DNA of 64,000 bases from a virus, in IMG/VR virus record IMGVR_UViG_3300026118_000001, positions 25,727 through 89,726 of that record. The stretch is one strand, 5' to 3'. The position numbers and the translations under genes are program-made. Positions 27,739 through 36,866 of the stretch are shown here, piece by piece (the stretch's first letter is position 1; each line of letters begins with the position of its first letter). The notes beneath the pieces were generated by a model that had not been told where the DNA came from, ran no database searches, and saw only the letters and a list, made by a program, of their open reading frames with translations.

Positions 27739-28080
27739 TTATTTATAATAAGTTATATTTAATTGAGTAGTTCCACTGGTCCCTTGAATCACTTTAAAAT
27801 TTCTTAAATTTTCACTTGTTGTTATTTCAAATACTGCTGTACTTCCTTGAAACCAACCTACACTTGATGTTGGAATACTTCCATCTTCCCAATATCTAAT
27901 GGCATAATCTGTCACTGTTGATTCTACTTGAATTAAAGCTGATTTTGCTTCTGATGGAATAGTGAGTCCTTGAGCAGCAGTTGTAACTGTTAAAGTTTGT
28001 TTACTAATAGCATTTTTTTCATTTGTTAATGCTTGTAATATTTTGGTTAAATAACCAACTTCCGTTTGTATAATTGACAT
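27739..28080 (-). CDS. Small tail/fibre protein
   Basis: The 113-residue protein has an N-terminal helix (LTKILQALTNEKNAIS) and a beta sandwich-like remainder (QTLTVTTAAQGLTIPSEAK, AIRYWEDGSIPTSS, GWFQGSTAVFEI). The pattern of a small ligand- or particle-coating domain is common in phage tails. It lies in the fibre block, 12 bases from its neighbour. Exact role unknown. Confidence 0.55.
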   Translation of the reverse strand: MSIIQTEVGYLTKILQALTNEKNAISKQTLTVTTAAQGLTIPSEAKSALIQVESTVTDYAIRYWEDGSIPTSSVGWFQGSTAVFEITTSENLRNFKVIQGTSGTTQLNITYYK

Positions 28081-28103
28081 TTTATTATATTTTAATTAGT
28101 TTA

Positions 28104-28637
28104 TTATCCTGTAACATCAATTTCTAAAATTGCTGTAGTATTTCCTGTTCCAACTTTTGTATATACTATATCAAATGAACTACTTGTAAAATTATTAGTA
28201 ATAATTGTCCAACCATTACCACTACTATCAGTTCCAGCAGCACACATTAAATTTGATGAAAAAGGTTCAAATACAGTACTGAAAATATTTCTGTAACAAG
28301 AATGATGTGTTCCATCCGATCTTCCAAATGAACCAGCACTATAAACCGGAATTCCAGAAAATACTAATGTTATGTGAAGTAATTTTGGGGCAAATGTTGT
28401 ACTTACAGTAACTGTTCCACTTCCTGCTACTGTTGTTCTTGTTGCTTGTATGTGTTGATGATTAAATCCACTTAGAATACTAGGATTAACTGTAGCAACA
28501 TTATTTAAATCAATTGTTACATCACCAGTAATTAAATTATTACTTGTACTATCAATTAAATCTGCAAATTGAGATTGTGTTGGGTAATCACCAGTTTCAA
28601 AAAATGTTTTTAATGTTGTTGCATTTCTTATTGCCAT
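28104..28637 (-). CDS. Tail fibre protein with conserved N-terminal anchor
   Basis: The 177-residue protein begins with LKTFFETGDYPTQSQFADLI, an anchor motif frequent at the N terminus of tail proteins in Bacteroidota phages, followed by a beta-rich domain with HHSC and Ser/Thr-rich strands. Role as a fibre or baseplate appendage is inferred. Confidence 0.65.
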   Translation of the reverse strand: MAIRNATTLKTFFETGDYPTQSQFADLIDSTSNNLITGDVTIDLNNVATVNPSILSGFNHQHIQATRTTVAGSGTVTVSTTFAPKLLHITLVFSGIPVYSAGSFGRSDGTHHSCYRNIFSTVFEPFSSNLMCAAGTDSSGNGWTIITNNFTSSSFDIVYTKVGTGNTTAILEIDVTG

Positions 28638-28658
28638 TTTATTATATTATTAATGTTA

Positions 28659-29024
28659 TTAGGATACAATAAAATTACATCCTATTTGCATACTTCCTAT
28701 TCCTTGTGAATTTTCACTTCCTATATATTTATATCCATAAGGTTGAAAACATATTCCTGTTAATTTTGATAATTTATCAAACACTGATTCTATTTCTGTT
28801 TCAGTGAGACAATTATTTGTATTACTATAAGTAGTTGGATCACATTGATAAATCTTATAATCTAACATCATATCAATATAAACACTTAATATAAATAGTT
28901 TATTTTGTATTTCAATTGTGGTTTTTTTACCATATCTTAGAGCATTAATATAATCATTTAACCATTCTGAATATTTTTGTCCAGATAATTGAAGTCTTAC
29001 GTTTAAATCTAATTGTGAAAACAT
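28659..29024 (-). CDS. Hypothetical tail-module protein
   Basis: The 121-residue mostly helical protein (LNVRLQLSGQKYSEWLNDYI, KLFILSVYIDMMLDY) has four Cys residues and ends in GIGSMQIGCNFIVS. Part of it resembles the C-terminal Cys-containing helical section of the gene at 30999-31565. It probably supports fibre assembly; no family recognised. Confidence 0.5.
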   Translation of the reverse strand: MFSQLDLNVRLQLSGQKYSEWLNDYINALRYGKKTTIEIQNKLFILSVYIDMMLDYKIYQCDPTTYSNTNNCLTETEIESVFDKLSKLTGICFQPYGYKYIGSENSQGIGSMQIGCNFIVS

Positions 29025-29035
29025 TTTTCTTAATT

Positions 29036-30055
29036 TTATGTTCTTACTATTCTTAATGTTACTAGAACTTTTCCTCCTGCTGTTGTTTTAGCAGTATTTA
29101 TTGTTATTGTTTCAAAAACTGCAAATGAATTATTAGCAGTTACTGCACTTGCATAAACTGTTCCAAAAATATCAGAAGGAGCAAAAACAATTGGTGTTGT
29201 TACAGTCATAGTAGTTCCTGATCCATCTTTTAATATAATTGTTCCACTATCTGTAGCAGCAATAGGTTTTATAGCTGATGTATATATCTCTATTATAGTT
29301 CCTGGGTAAGGCATTCTTATTTTATAAGGCCCTTGTTCATTTGCTTCAAATGATACTGGAACTACTAATAATTCGGTTTGTAGAATAGTTGATAATTTAT
29401 CTGTAGTTACATTATTATTAGCAATCATTGTAGTTAATACTTTATTTGCTCCAATTGTTGTAACTCCACTTCCATTTATTGTAATATCTCCAGACATTGC
29501 TGTAGAATTTATCGTAGTTCCATTTCCAAGTAATAAATTACCAGAAGTCTTTGCACTAAATTCTTCTATATTATTAGAAGCATCACTTCTAAGCATATAC
29601 CCTTGACTAGTAAGTTGTTCTATTTTAGGAAGAGTAATTTCATTATCTCCTATTTTTGATGTACTAATTGAACCGCCCAATAAAGATGCTGGTATAATTA
29701 AATTTGTTTGTTGTTCAGAAAAATCTGGTCTAACAGATACATTCCATGTTCCAGCAGCAGTATAATATGCTGTTATATCACATCTTGAATTAGCTTGAGC
29801 ATCTGTTAAATCTACACCAAAGAATGATACTGTTATTCCTCCACTATAATTAGAAACTATATTTCCTATATATTCTATGTAAAAAGTACAACCTTGATTT
29901 GGTGTTCCTGTATGGATAAATTCTTGATCTGCTAATAACACAACAGAAGTTGTAGAACCAATTACATATTTACTATATGGTGCTCTTACATCCAAAGAAA
30001 CTGTTCCTCCAGCAGCAAGAATTGAATAATTATATATTGAGTTTTGTACTGGCAT
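29036..30055 (-). CDS. Tail fibre protein, trimeric fibre repeats
   Basis: The 339-residue protein contains SISTSKIGDNEITLPKIEQL and NKVLTTMIANNNVTTDKLST, which are copies of the degenerate 'aKIgdneIT..KI' repeat found in trimeric fibre shafts, set between beta-rich N- and C-terminal domains. It shares operon and spacing (one base) with the collagen-like gene upstream. Confidence 0.7.
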   Translation of the reverse strand: MPVQNSIYNYSILAAGGTVSLDVRAPYSKYVIGSTTSVVLLADQEFIHTGTPNQGCTFYIEYIGNIVSNYSGGITVSFFGVDLTDAQANSRCDITAYYTAAGTWNVSVRPDFSEQQTNLIIPASLLGGSISTSKIGDNEITLPKIEQLTSQGYMLRSDASNNIEEFSAKTSGNLLLGNGTTINSTAMSGDITINGSGVTTIGANKVLTTMIANNNVTTDKLSTILQTELLVVPVSFEANEQGPYKIRMPYPGTIIEIYTSAIKPIAATDSGTIILKDGSGTTMTVTTPIVFAPSDIFGTVYASAVTANNSFAVFETITINTAKTTAGGKVLVTLRIVRT

Positions 30056-30056
30056 T

Positions 30057-30989
30057 TTATTTATTTAAAAATATTACACTTAATTGTTTTGATGTTGCTG
30101 TTCCAGATCCACTTACTCTTTGCATTTTAATGTCAATTGGAATTGCATTTGCAAATGTTAATGCTCCAGAACCATAAGTATTTCCTGATGCTCCCCAAGT
30201 AAAAAATCCACCAGAAGTTGCATCAAATGATGTCATTATTGATTCAAAGAAATAAGTTGTTGCGCTTTCTCTTGTTATTGTTGCTCTAAGTCTTGCACAT
30301 TTAGTTCCATTTGGTAATGTATATGTTCCAAATATCACACTATTTATTACTAGTGTTAATGTAAATTCATCTGTTATTACAGATTTTTCAAGCCAAGATG
30401 TTATTAATAAAGCATCTTGATTTGTATTACATTGTCCAGCAGTTACTGTATATGATAATAATGTTGTAAGAGTTGTTCCACTAGTTGTAGCACTTCCTGT
30501 TGTAACATTATTTAATACAGATACTCCATCAGTACCATTAGTTCCATTTAATCCATTAGCACTAAAAGTTAGAACTAAATTATCAGAAGCTGTATAAATA
30601 TTTGTAGGTATTGTAGCATTTGAAGCAACAGTATATGTTACTGTTAATGTATGATAGGTTCCACTATCAGTGACACCTGTTATAAGACCAGTCCAAAATT
30701 TAGTACTATCAAATTCTTTATATATAGTTATTGATCCATAACTTCCAGAATTTGAAAAACTATCTAGTAATAAGTCATAATCTATACTATTTAATCCAGT
30801 ATCAGATACATAGATTGATGTTACTAAACTTGAAGATGTATTATTAAATCTTATTTCTCCAGAACTTGGGGAAATCACTGTTGATGTAGAAAAACTCCAT
30901 CTTCCATTAATTCCTCCATGATTTCCATTTGATCCTGGAAGTCCATTATTTCCTGCCGGTATTGCTGTACTATTGTTGTTGCAACTCAT
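30057..30989 (-). CDS. Tail fibre protein with collagen-like segment
   Basis: The 310-residue protein has a short collagen-like run near its start (GLPGSNGNHGGING) and another Gly-X-Y-like patch (GLNGTNGTDG) at about residue 145, separated by beta-rich domains. Such Gly-X-Y segments act as trimerising rods in phage fibres. Cys near the N terminus (MSCNNN) may form disulphides. Receptor-binding role inferred from context. Confidence 0.7.
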   Translation of the reverse strand: MSCNNNSTAIPAGNNGLPGSNGNHGGINGRWSFSTSTVISPSSGEIRFNNTSSSLVTSIYVSDTGLNSIDYDLLLDSFSNSGSYGSITIYKEFDSTKFWTGLITGVTDSGTYHTLTVTYTVASNATIPTNIYTASDNLVLTFSANGLNGTNGTDGVSVLNNVTTGSATTSGTTLTTLLSYTVTAGQCNTNQDALLITSWLEKSVITDEFTLTLVINSVIFGTYTLPNGTKCARLRATITRESATTYFFESIMTSFDATSGGFFTWGASGNTYGSGALTFANAIPIDIKMQRVSGSGTATSKQLSVIFLNK

Positions 30990-30998
30990 TTTATTTTA

Positions 30999-31565
30999 TT
31001 ATCTACAAGTGGTACATTCTTGATTTCTACACAACTTATTCAATTGTGTTAATGTATTGTTAAAAGTTGTGGTGTCATTACAGTTTAATGTGTATTCCAG
31101 TCCTTTTAACATTAAATATGCTTTTATAGAATTACTTTCTATAGATTTTATACAATCAGAGCATTCAGTATCAATATCTAAAAACATTGATTTTACACAA
31201 CAAGCTACATTACAATAAAGTCCTTGTGTTATTGTCTGTGTTATTATTGTTCCTAATGTTGTTGTAACAGTGTATATAAATGTGTATAATCCATCAGTGA
31301 TAGTTCCACTTGAATATCCTATATCTTCTCCAAGAATTGTAAATTCTAATGTTTTATCTGTTGTTGGAAATCCTGTTAATGTAATAACTGTTTCAACATC
31401 AGTGGGTGATGTTATTGTTAATGTAGCAGTGGCATTTGTTATACTTTCATTTGGTGAATTATAACCATTTAAATTATCTAATGAATAAGCTCCTGTGTTA
31501 TCATTGAATATCAATGAAGAACATCCGTTTACTTGACAGATAGAGAATTGTGTAGTAATTGCCAT
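30999..31565 (-). CDS. Cys-rich tail-module protein
   Basis: MAITTQFSICQVNG at 31565 is preferred over the longer frame from 31613, since the latter would reach into the terminator. The 188-residue product has an Ig-like beta domain (SPTDVETVITLTGFPTTD) and a C-terminal helical region with many cysteines (CCVKSMFLDIDTECSDCIKS, ending CRNQECTTCR). Proteins of this pattern are common in Bacteroidota phage tail operons. It is the first gene downstream of the strong hairpin at 31580-31665. Confidence 0.6.
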   Translation of the reverse strand: MAITTQFSICQVNGCSSLIFNDNTGAYSLDNLNGYNSPNESITNATATLTITSPTDVETVITLTGFPTTDKTLEFTILGEDIGYSSGTITDGLYTFIYTVTTTLGTIITQTITQGLYCNVACCVKSMFLDIDTECSDCIKSIESNSIKAYLMLKGLEYTLNCNDTTTFNNTLTQLNKLCRNQECTTCR

Positions 31566-31579
31566 TGTATTTATATATT

Positions 31580-31665
31580 TTAAACTAAAAAAGACACTTA
31601 ACCCCCTAGACAAGAGAAAGGAAGAAAACTAGATCTAGGGGGTGTGTCAATAATAATAGTGTCTT
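31580..31665 (-). terminator. Compound hairpin between head and fibre operons
   Basis: Two nested stems: AAGACACT (31591-31598) pairs with AGTGTCTT (31658-31665), and ACCCCCTAGA (31601-31610) pairs with TCTAGGGGGT (31634-31643). On the - strand the outer stem is followed by TTTTT and AGTTTAAAA. It should end or attenuate transcription after the 439-residue gene. No copy of the AAGTTG promoter follows, so the fibre genes depend on read-through or an unrecognised promoter. Confidence 0.8.
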
Positions 31666-31687
31666 CCTTCACTATTCAATCAATTTA

Positions 31688-33007
31688 TTAAATAGCTATA
31701 TCTGCTGGTGATAGAGGTGTTGTAACCATCCAACCATTCAATATATCCATCCAATCTTGACTTTCTGCTGATGCAGTAGTCATTGCTGAGTTACCTGTTT
31801 GACCAGATATAATAGCTGGGGATGCTATGACAATGTTTTTTCTTGAAAGTTGACCTACACCAGAACCATCTTGTAATGTTACATCTTGTACAGTGATATT
31901 AATTATATCATACCAAGCTTTAACTAAAACAACTCCTGTTGCATTTGTAGTGGTGGCTACTGCTGTTAAAATTGCTACAGTTGTAGATGCCATATATTTT
32001 ACTTCATAGAATACACCATCAAGTGATACAATTGATCCTGGTTGTATTTGAGGGCCTGTTGCTACAGAAGCACTAAATGTTACTGAATCAACTCCAATAG
32101 TTGTTGCTGATGTAATTGTGTATGCTCCAGTTGTATAACCTGCTGAACTAGCCAAAAATGATTGTGTTGGAATAGGCCAAGTTGTTCTGTTAAGCAATCC
32201 ATAGTATTTATTTTCTAAGTTATAAACTTGATTATAAGTACCAGTACCATATTTCATTGTTTGAATTTGTGAACAAGTTGTTGCACCAAATCCACTTGAA
32301 TCATCTACATGACAAGAGAAATTAACTAATTCTTCTTGATATTGTGTATTTTGAAATTGATTAATTGTTAATCCAGTTACTTCAACACCATGATTAGTAG
32401 CTCCAGTTAATCCATAAGCTCCAGTACCATCACCAACTACTACTGCAATGATTTCTTTTACCCCAGAAACAGATGAACCAAATGCTGAACTATTAATAGC
32501 AGCAGCTAATTGAGTTGCAATACTTAATTGAGTTGCACTTGCAGAAGATGTAAATGAAATTGAAAGTCTTTCTGGTCTAACTGAATAGAAAGATTTATCA
32601 TTTTTAAATATAATACTTGCAGTGTATTCAGTAGAAGCATTTACTTCAATTGAACCAGTGGCAGCAGTTGCTGTTGAACTTGATGTATCAGGATTTGTTA
32701 AATGTGCTCTAGTATAACCAAATCCCCAAACACAACGTCTTGAAGGTTGATAACTTTCACCTTTAAATCCTACAACAGAGGTTCCTCTTATTGGATTACT
32801 TTTTTTGAAATCACCATTAGCTAGTTTATTAACTATTTGTATATAAGGTTGTGTCCTTATTGTATCATTACCTGCTGGATCTAATGTCAGCATATCTGAA
32901 CCAACAACACCTGTTTGAACAGCAATTGCATTTAGTGCTGTATTATTTGCACTTAGAGCAGCACCTGCACCTATAAAAATTTCTGTTACATTTCTTTGAA
33001 TACTCAT
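31688..33007 (-). CDS. Abundant structural protein candidate (head or tail)
   Basis: The 439-residue protein is rich in Ala, Ser and Thr and beta-rich throughout (e.g. GSIEVNASTEYTASI, TYNQVYNLENKYYGLLNR). It lacks enzyme motifs and membrane segments. The gene stands alone between 58-base and 75-base gaps and is followed by a strong hairpin, suggesting controlled high expression. A capsid-auxiliary or fibre-shell role is plausible but not shown. Confidence 0.6.
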   Translation of the reverse strand: MSIQRNVTEIFIGAGAALSANNTALNAIAVQTGVVGSDMLTLDPAGNDTIRTQPYIQIVNKLANGDFKKSNPIRGTSVVGFKGESYQPSRRCVWGFGYTRAHLTNPDTSSSTATAATGSIEVNASTEYTASIIFKNDKSFYSVRPERLSISFTSSASATQLSIATQLAAAINSSAFGSSVSGVKEIIAVVVGDGTGAYGLTGATNHGVEVTGLTINQFQNTQYQEELVNFSCHVDDSSGFGATTCSQIQTMKYGTGTYNQVYNLENKYYGLLNRTTWPIPTQSFLASSAGYTTGAYTITSATTIGVDSVTFSASVATGPQIQPGSIVSLDGVFYEVKYMASTTVAILTAVATTTNATGVVLVKAWYDIINITVQDVTLQDGSGVGQLSRKNIVIASPAIISGQTGNSAMTTASAESQDWMDILNGWMVTTPLSPADIAI

Positions 33008-33064
33008 TTTAATTTTTTATTAATTTGAAATTATTATTTATTTTGTTTTGTTTATTGTTTATTA

Positions 33065-33730
33065 TTATCCTGCAAATGGTGTTGCTACACTACCTGTTGC
33101 TGTTTGTGTTCCATTTACTAACCAAGCATTTAATCCTGTACAAACTACAGTGTATTGATCTCCAATTATTCCACCTGTTGTACTTCCATTTCCGCTCACT
33201 TTATAATTACTAGAACCATTTGGTGCATATTTTGCAAATGCTGGTGTAGCTGTAACTTGTTGCATAATTGAACTTCCAGCTATAAATAAGTCAGAAGATG
33301 AAGCTCCTTGAATAATTGCAGCATTACTTGTAACTGTTGCAGTTTGAATAAATTTAAATGTTACACCTACATTAGCAGCAGTTGCAGCAGGTAATGTAAA
33401 TACATTTCCAGCAGCAGCATTCAATAAACATATTGCTCCTGATTGACTAGCAGTTAAAACTGTAGGAGAAGCATATGCAGTTCCAGCTATTACTGGAGAT
33501 TGAATTGAAGTTCCACTACCAGCAGTTCCTGGAGAAATTATAGGAGTTGTTAGAGAGGTTGTTGCAGTTAATGTTGCTGCTGATGCTGAAGTGAATGATA
33601 ATACACCAGAAGCTGATGAAATTGAGTTCAATCTATCAATAATAGATTTTATAACAGCATATTGTGCTCTTGGAAATTGTTGAATTATAGCACCTGTTGA
33701 TGGCTGTAATGGTAATGATATTAGTGTCAT
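33065..33730 (-). CDS. Head fibre/decoration-like protein
   Basis: The 221-residue protein has an N-terminal helix (PRAQYAVIKSIIDRLNSI) and an Ala/Ser/Thr-rich beta domain with ICLLNAAAGNVFTLPAATA and VGVTFKFIQTATVTSNAAI, a pattern shared by many phage head-fibre or decoration proteins. It lies between connector-type and major structural genes. No catalytic motif. Confidence 0.65.
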   Translation of the reverse strand: MTLISLPLQPSTGAIIQQFPRAQYAVIKSIIDRLNSISSASGVLSFTSASAATLTATTSLTTPIISPGTAGSGTSIQSPVIAGTAYASPTVLTASQSGAICLLNAAAGNVFTLPAATAANVGVTFKFIQTATVTSNAAIIQGASSSDLFIAGSSIMQQVTATPAFAKYAPNGSSNYKVSGNGSTTGGIIGDQYTVVCTGLNAWLVNGTQTATGSVATPFAG

Positions 33731-33750
33731 TTAATTAATATTAAATTTGT

Positions 33751-34440
33751 TTATTCTGTTTTATTTAGTACTATTTGTGAATAAGTATTAATTCTATTAG
33801 TTTCAATATTTTCAAGAGCAATCATAATAGCTGTATTTACTATTTCCTGATGTGTGTGTTCAGATAATTCACAATCTACATTTGGTAAATTACTACTATC
33901 TATTCTAACTGGTCTTTTTATATATCTTATTTTATAAGAATTGATTGTTGATGTTGGACTATGTAGTAATTCTACACCTTCTTTTGTCATTAATCTTAAT
34001 ACTTTTTCATCAGTGGGTTTAGCAAATGGATTACTGATTATTTTACTATAATCATTATGTTGTATTCCAAGAGTGAAGACATCTTCTGTTTTACTTACTC
34101 CACAATCAGTAAATGTAAGATTTGTTAATTCTTGTATTGTTATCCAATGATCTGCTGGTAATGTTATAAAGTTTGCATTAGAGTTAATATTATCACTTGT
34201 ATTTGCTAAAGGTGTAATATTTTGTGTAACTATTAATGCTTTTAAATCTTCTGTTCTTTTTTGAGTTTCTTCAAAAGATTCTTTCTTTATATTATTATAT
34301 CCATATCTCTGCTTAACAAAAGCATCTTGAGCTTGATTTAATACTAAATCTATTTCCTCTGGTTCAAGATTTGGATAATTTTTGCTATCAAATTTATCTA
34401 ATCCTTGTTTAAAGGATATGACCATTTCTGAAGCTGTCAT
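33751..34440 (-). CDS. Putative portal-proximal ring/adaptor protein
   Basis: The 229-residue protein has a helical N-terminal half (TASEMVISFKQGLDKFDS, PEEIDLVLNQAQDAFVKQRY) and a beta C-terminal half ending SEHTHQEIVNTAIMIALENI. This N-terminal pattern is widely conserved in crAss-like phages near the capsid genes. Start and upstream stop overlap at 34440. Confidence 0.65.
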   Translation of the reverse strand: MTASEMVISFKQGLDKFDSKNYPNLEPEEIDLVLNQAQDAFVKQRYGYNNIKKESFEETQKRTEDLKALIVTQNITPLANTSDNINSNANFITLPADHWITIQELTNLTFTDCGVSKTEDVFTLGIQHNDYSKIISNPFAKPTDEKVLRLMTKEGVELLHSPTSTINSYKIRYIKRPVRIDSSNLPNVDCELSEHTHQEIVNTAIMIALENIETNRINTYSQIVLNKTE

Positions 34441-35234
34441 TATTTTTTAGTTTTAGTTGCTGCTGTAGCTGCTAGTTTAACTGATTGATTTCTTAAATCT
34501 TTAAAATAAGCAATTACTGATTCTACAGAACTTCCAATAGTTTCATTTTGAAATGTGTAATAATTACCTTTTTTAATTAAAACACCACCTTCAAGCATTT
34601 CTTCAATTTCAATTCTTAATTTAATATCAGGATTCTCATAAAGTTCTAAGAATTTCTTTGGATTAGCATCTACTTCTTTAAATAAAGAGGTATTTACAAA
34701 AGCTTCACTCACTGTATCTAATCCACGTTTACCATATAGCTTCAAATAACCTTTTTTCTCTTCTAAAGAAAGTGTTCTTAGAGCATCTAAGGCATTCATC
34801 TTATAATTGATAATAACTTCTTCAACTTTAGCTTTAGCCTCTTTATCATCAATAAAAAACTCTGCAAATGGTTTATTTTTTATATCAGTTTCATTAATTG
34901 CAATATTACTACGTTGCATTAATACACCAAGTTTTATTTCATCTAATAGAGTTTCAACACTAAAAATAAATGGTTTATCTGTTGGTAGTCTTAAATTCAA
35001 CAATGGTCCCCAATATTCTGCATTATTTCTTGATAAAGTTCCTTTTGGAAGACCTAATTCTTCACAATAAAGAGTTTCTTGTTCTTTTGTTAAACCAGTT
35101 TTATATAAACCAGTTTTCATTTCCAATTGAGCACCCTCAATTGCTATCCCTGTTCCTGAATAATTAGATATTCCAGAAAATTTACTTCTTGGAATTGCTT
35201 TAATTACTACTTTCTTTGGTGTTATTTCTATCAT
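34440..35234 (-). CDS. Capsid-region structural protein
   Basis: The 264-residue protein has a short basic beta N terminus (KKVVIKAIPRSKFSGI), a middle section with NAEYWGPLLNLRLPTD, and a helical C-terminal half with EEKKGYLKLYGKRGLDT, the latter typical of the gene following the major capsid gene in crAss-like genomes. It heads a new transcript from promoter 35277-35310. Confidence 0.65.
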   Translation of the reverse strand: MIEITPKKVVIKAIPRSKFSGISNYSGTGIAIEGAQLEMKTGLYKTGLTKEQETLYCEELGLPKGTLSRNNAEYWGPLLNLRLPTDKPFIFSVETLLDEIKLGVLMQRSNIAINETDIKNKPFAEFFIDDKEAKAKVEEVIINYKMNALDALRTLSLEEKKGYLKLYGKRGLDTVSEAFVNTSLFKEVDANPKKFLELYENPDIKLRIEIEEMLEGGVLIKKGNYYTFQNETIGSSVESVIAYFKDLRNQSVKLAATAATKTKK

Positions 35235-35276
35235 TTTAATTTTTCCTTTATTAATTTTCTGTAATGTTCTCTATTT

Positions 35277-35310
35277 TAAATATAGTTAAAATAAATGATA
35301 TTATCAACTT
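35277..35310 (-). promoter_or_regulatory. Phage promoter, AAGTTG-N20-TATATTTA class
   Basis: AAGTTG (35310-35305), 20 bases, TATATTTA (35284-35277) on the - strand, 43 bases before the 264-residue gene. It lies directly after the terminator that follows the major capsid gene. Confidence 0.85.
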
Positions 35311-35332
35311 ATTATTTAACTATTTATAATTT

Positions 35333-35375
35333 AATAAGAGATGATAAAAGTTTTTAGTTTCTACCATCTCTTATT
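35333..35375 (-). terminator. Hairpin terminator after major capsid gene
   Basis: A perfect 11-bp stem, AATAAGAGATG (35333-35343) with CATCTCTTATT (35365-35375), lies 11 bases after the capsid gene. The tail on the - strand is AT-rich rather than a pure T run, so read-through is likely. Confidence 0.65.
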
Positions 35376-35385
35376 TAATCTTATA

Positions 35386-36840
35386 TTAACTAATATTATC
35401 AATATCCAAAATTAATTGGGCTGCATCAGTTGGATTTCTCAACATGATTCCCTGTTCAGACATTGCAATGAAATCATATCCATCTTTACCTGTTGCAGAA
35501 CTACCATTCCTTTTAGGACCAGTTGGGCCATATAAACCTTCAACATAAGTAGTAACCATTTCCCTACCTTTTGTATAAACCTTTTGAATATTAGGTTCTC
35601 CACCTGAATATGATTTAAAGTTTAAGAAAGTTGCTTTATATGATTCTGCTGGTCTTCCTGTTTGAGGATGTAAAGCTCTATTTCTCCAAGTGTTATTATA
35701 TGGAGCATATTGTTTCAATGTAATTTTATCTCCATTTAAACCAACATATGTTTTAAATTGATTTCCAAATTTCAAATCTTGATCTCCACCTTGAATAAAA
35801 TGACTATCAACAAGTGTATAATTGGAAGCAGAACGTTTCATTGCTTGGTCAAATAGATCCATGAAATTTCTACCACATAATGCAATATATTCACGTTCAC
35901 CATCTTCAGTACCATTGAATGCTAAATCATTCATGAAATTCCTAATAGTATTTTCTGTTAGTGAAGTGTAATAACGTTTGTTAGATGGAGCAATTTGTTG
36001 TTCTAAACCTGCTGACAAATAAACTGGATGACCACTAGCACCTTTCATATCAGTGGTACCATCTGCTTTAATATTTGATTTACCATACATTAAAAGTAAT
36101 TCAATTTCATCCATCCATTGACACCAGAATTCCCATTCTGCATATTTAACCCATGTAGAAGCTAATTCAGTTCCATCAGGATTCATCAATTTCATTTCTA
36201 ACACTTTATCATGTACAGCACCTGTAATAGAATATTTCTTTCTAACAGTTGACATATAATTTTGCATTAACACTGGTGTAGTAAAATGAGTTTCACCTGA
36301 AGTTTCAGAAGCATCATTTTCAACAGCATTAAAATCTTTAGATAATTCTTTACCTACAGCAAGTAATGATGCTGGAATATAATCTGCTTGGTTATTTGAT
36401 ACTAGTTGTAATGTTAAGATCATATCAGTACCATCATCATATGGACTTCCCATTACTCTCATTGAATAACGTCCATCATCTGGAATTAAAATATCACCTT
36501 CTGCAAACCAACGTTCTCCAACACCTACTTTAAATGTGGTTGAAGCAATACCAGGAGTTGCTGTTACAGCATCAAATACACCCCTTGTAATAGGAATAGC
36601 TTTTCTACTATCACCCATAATAGACCAACGATAAATAATATCATTCATCTCTTTAGCTTTACCCATACCACTGGTTAAATAGGATAGAGCATTTTTATAG
36701 TTATTTTGTTTATTGTAAACTCGTGTAACAATCAAACTAGCCATTTCTGGTTTAGTTAAAAAGAATGTACGCAAGTGGTTGGCATCAGTTAAACCTGCGT
36801 GCCAGTTCTGTTTGCTAATCTGTAAATCGCTTATTTGCAT
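35386..36840 (-). CDS. Major capsid protein (HK97-fold, crAss-like)
   Basis: The 484-residue protein matches the crAss-like major capsid protein in length, position after portal and scaffold genes, and general sequence: N-terminal ISKQNWHAGLTDANHLRTFF, middle EWEFWCQWMDEIELLLMYG, YYTSLTENTIRNFMNDL, and a C-terminal region with GPTGPKRNGSSATGKDGYDF. No protease or cleavage site is obvious. A 26-base gap separates it from the scaffold-like gene, so both share promoter 38037-38070. Confidence 0.85.
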   Translation of the reverse strand: MQISDLQISKQNWHAGLTDANHLRTFFLTKPEMASLIVTRVYNKQNNYKNALSYLTSGMGKAKEMNDIIYRWSIMGDSRKAIPITRGVFDAVTATPGIASTTFKVGVGERWFAEGDILIPDDGRYSMRVMGSPYDDGTDMILTLQLVSNNQADYIPASLLAVGKELSKDFNAVENDASETSGETHFTTPVLMQNYMSTVRKKYSITGAVHDKVLEMKLMNPDGTELASTWVKYAEWEFWCQWMDEIELLLMYGKSNIKADGTTDMKGASGHPVYLSAGLEQQIAPSNKRYYTSLTENTIRNFMNDLAFNGTEDGEREYIALCGRNFMDLFDQAMKRSASNYTLVDSHFIQGGDQDLKFGNQFKTYVGLNGDKITLKQYAPYNNTWRNRALHPQTGRPAESYKATFLNFKSYSGGEPNIQKVYTKGREMVTTYVEGLYGPTGPKRNGSSATGKDGYDFIAMSEQGIMLRNPTDAAQLILDIDNIS

Positions 36841-36866
36841 TTTTATTGTTGTTTATTGTTTAATCT

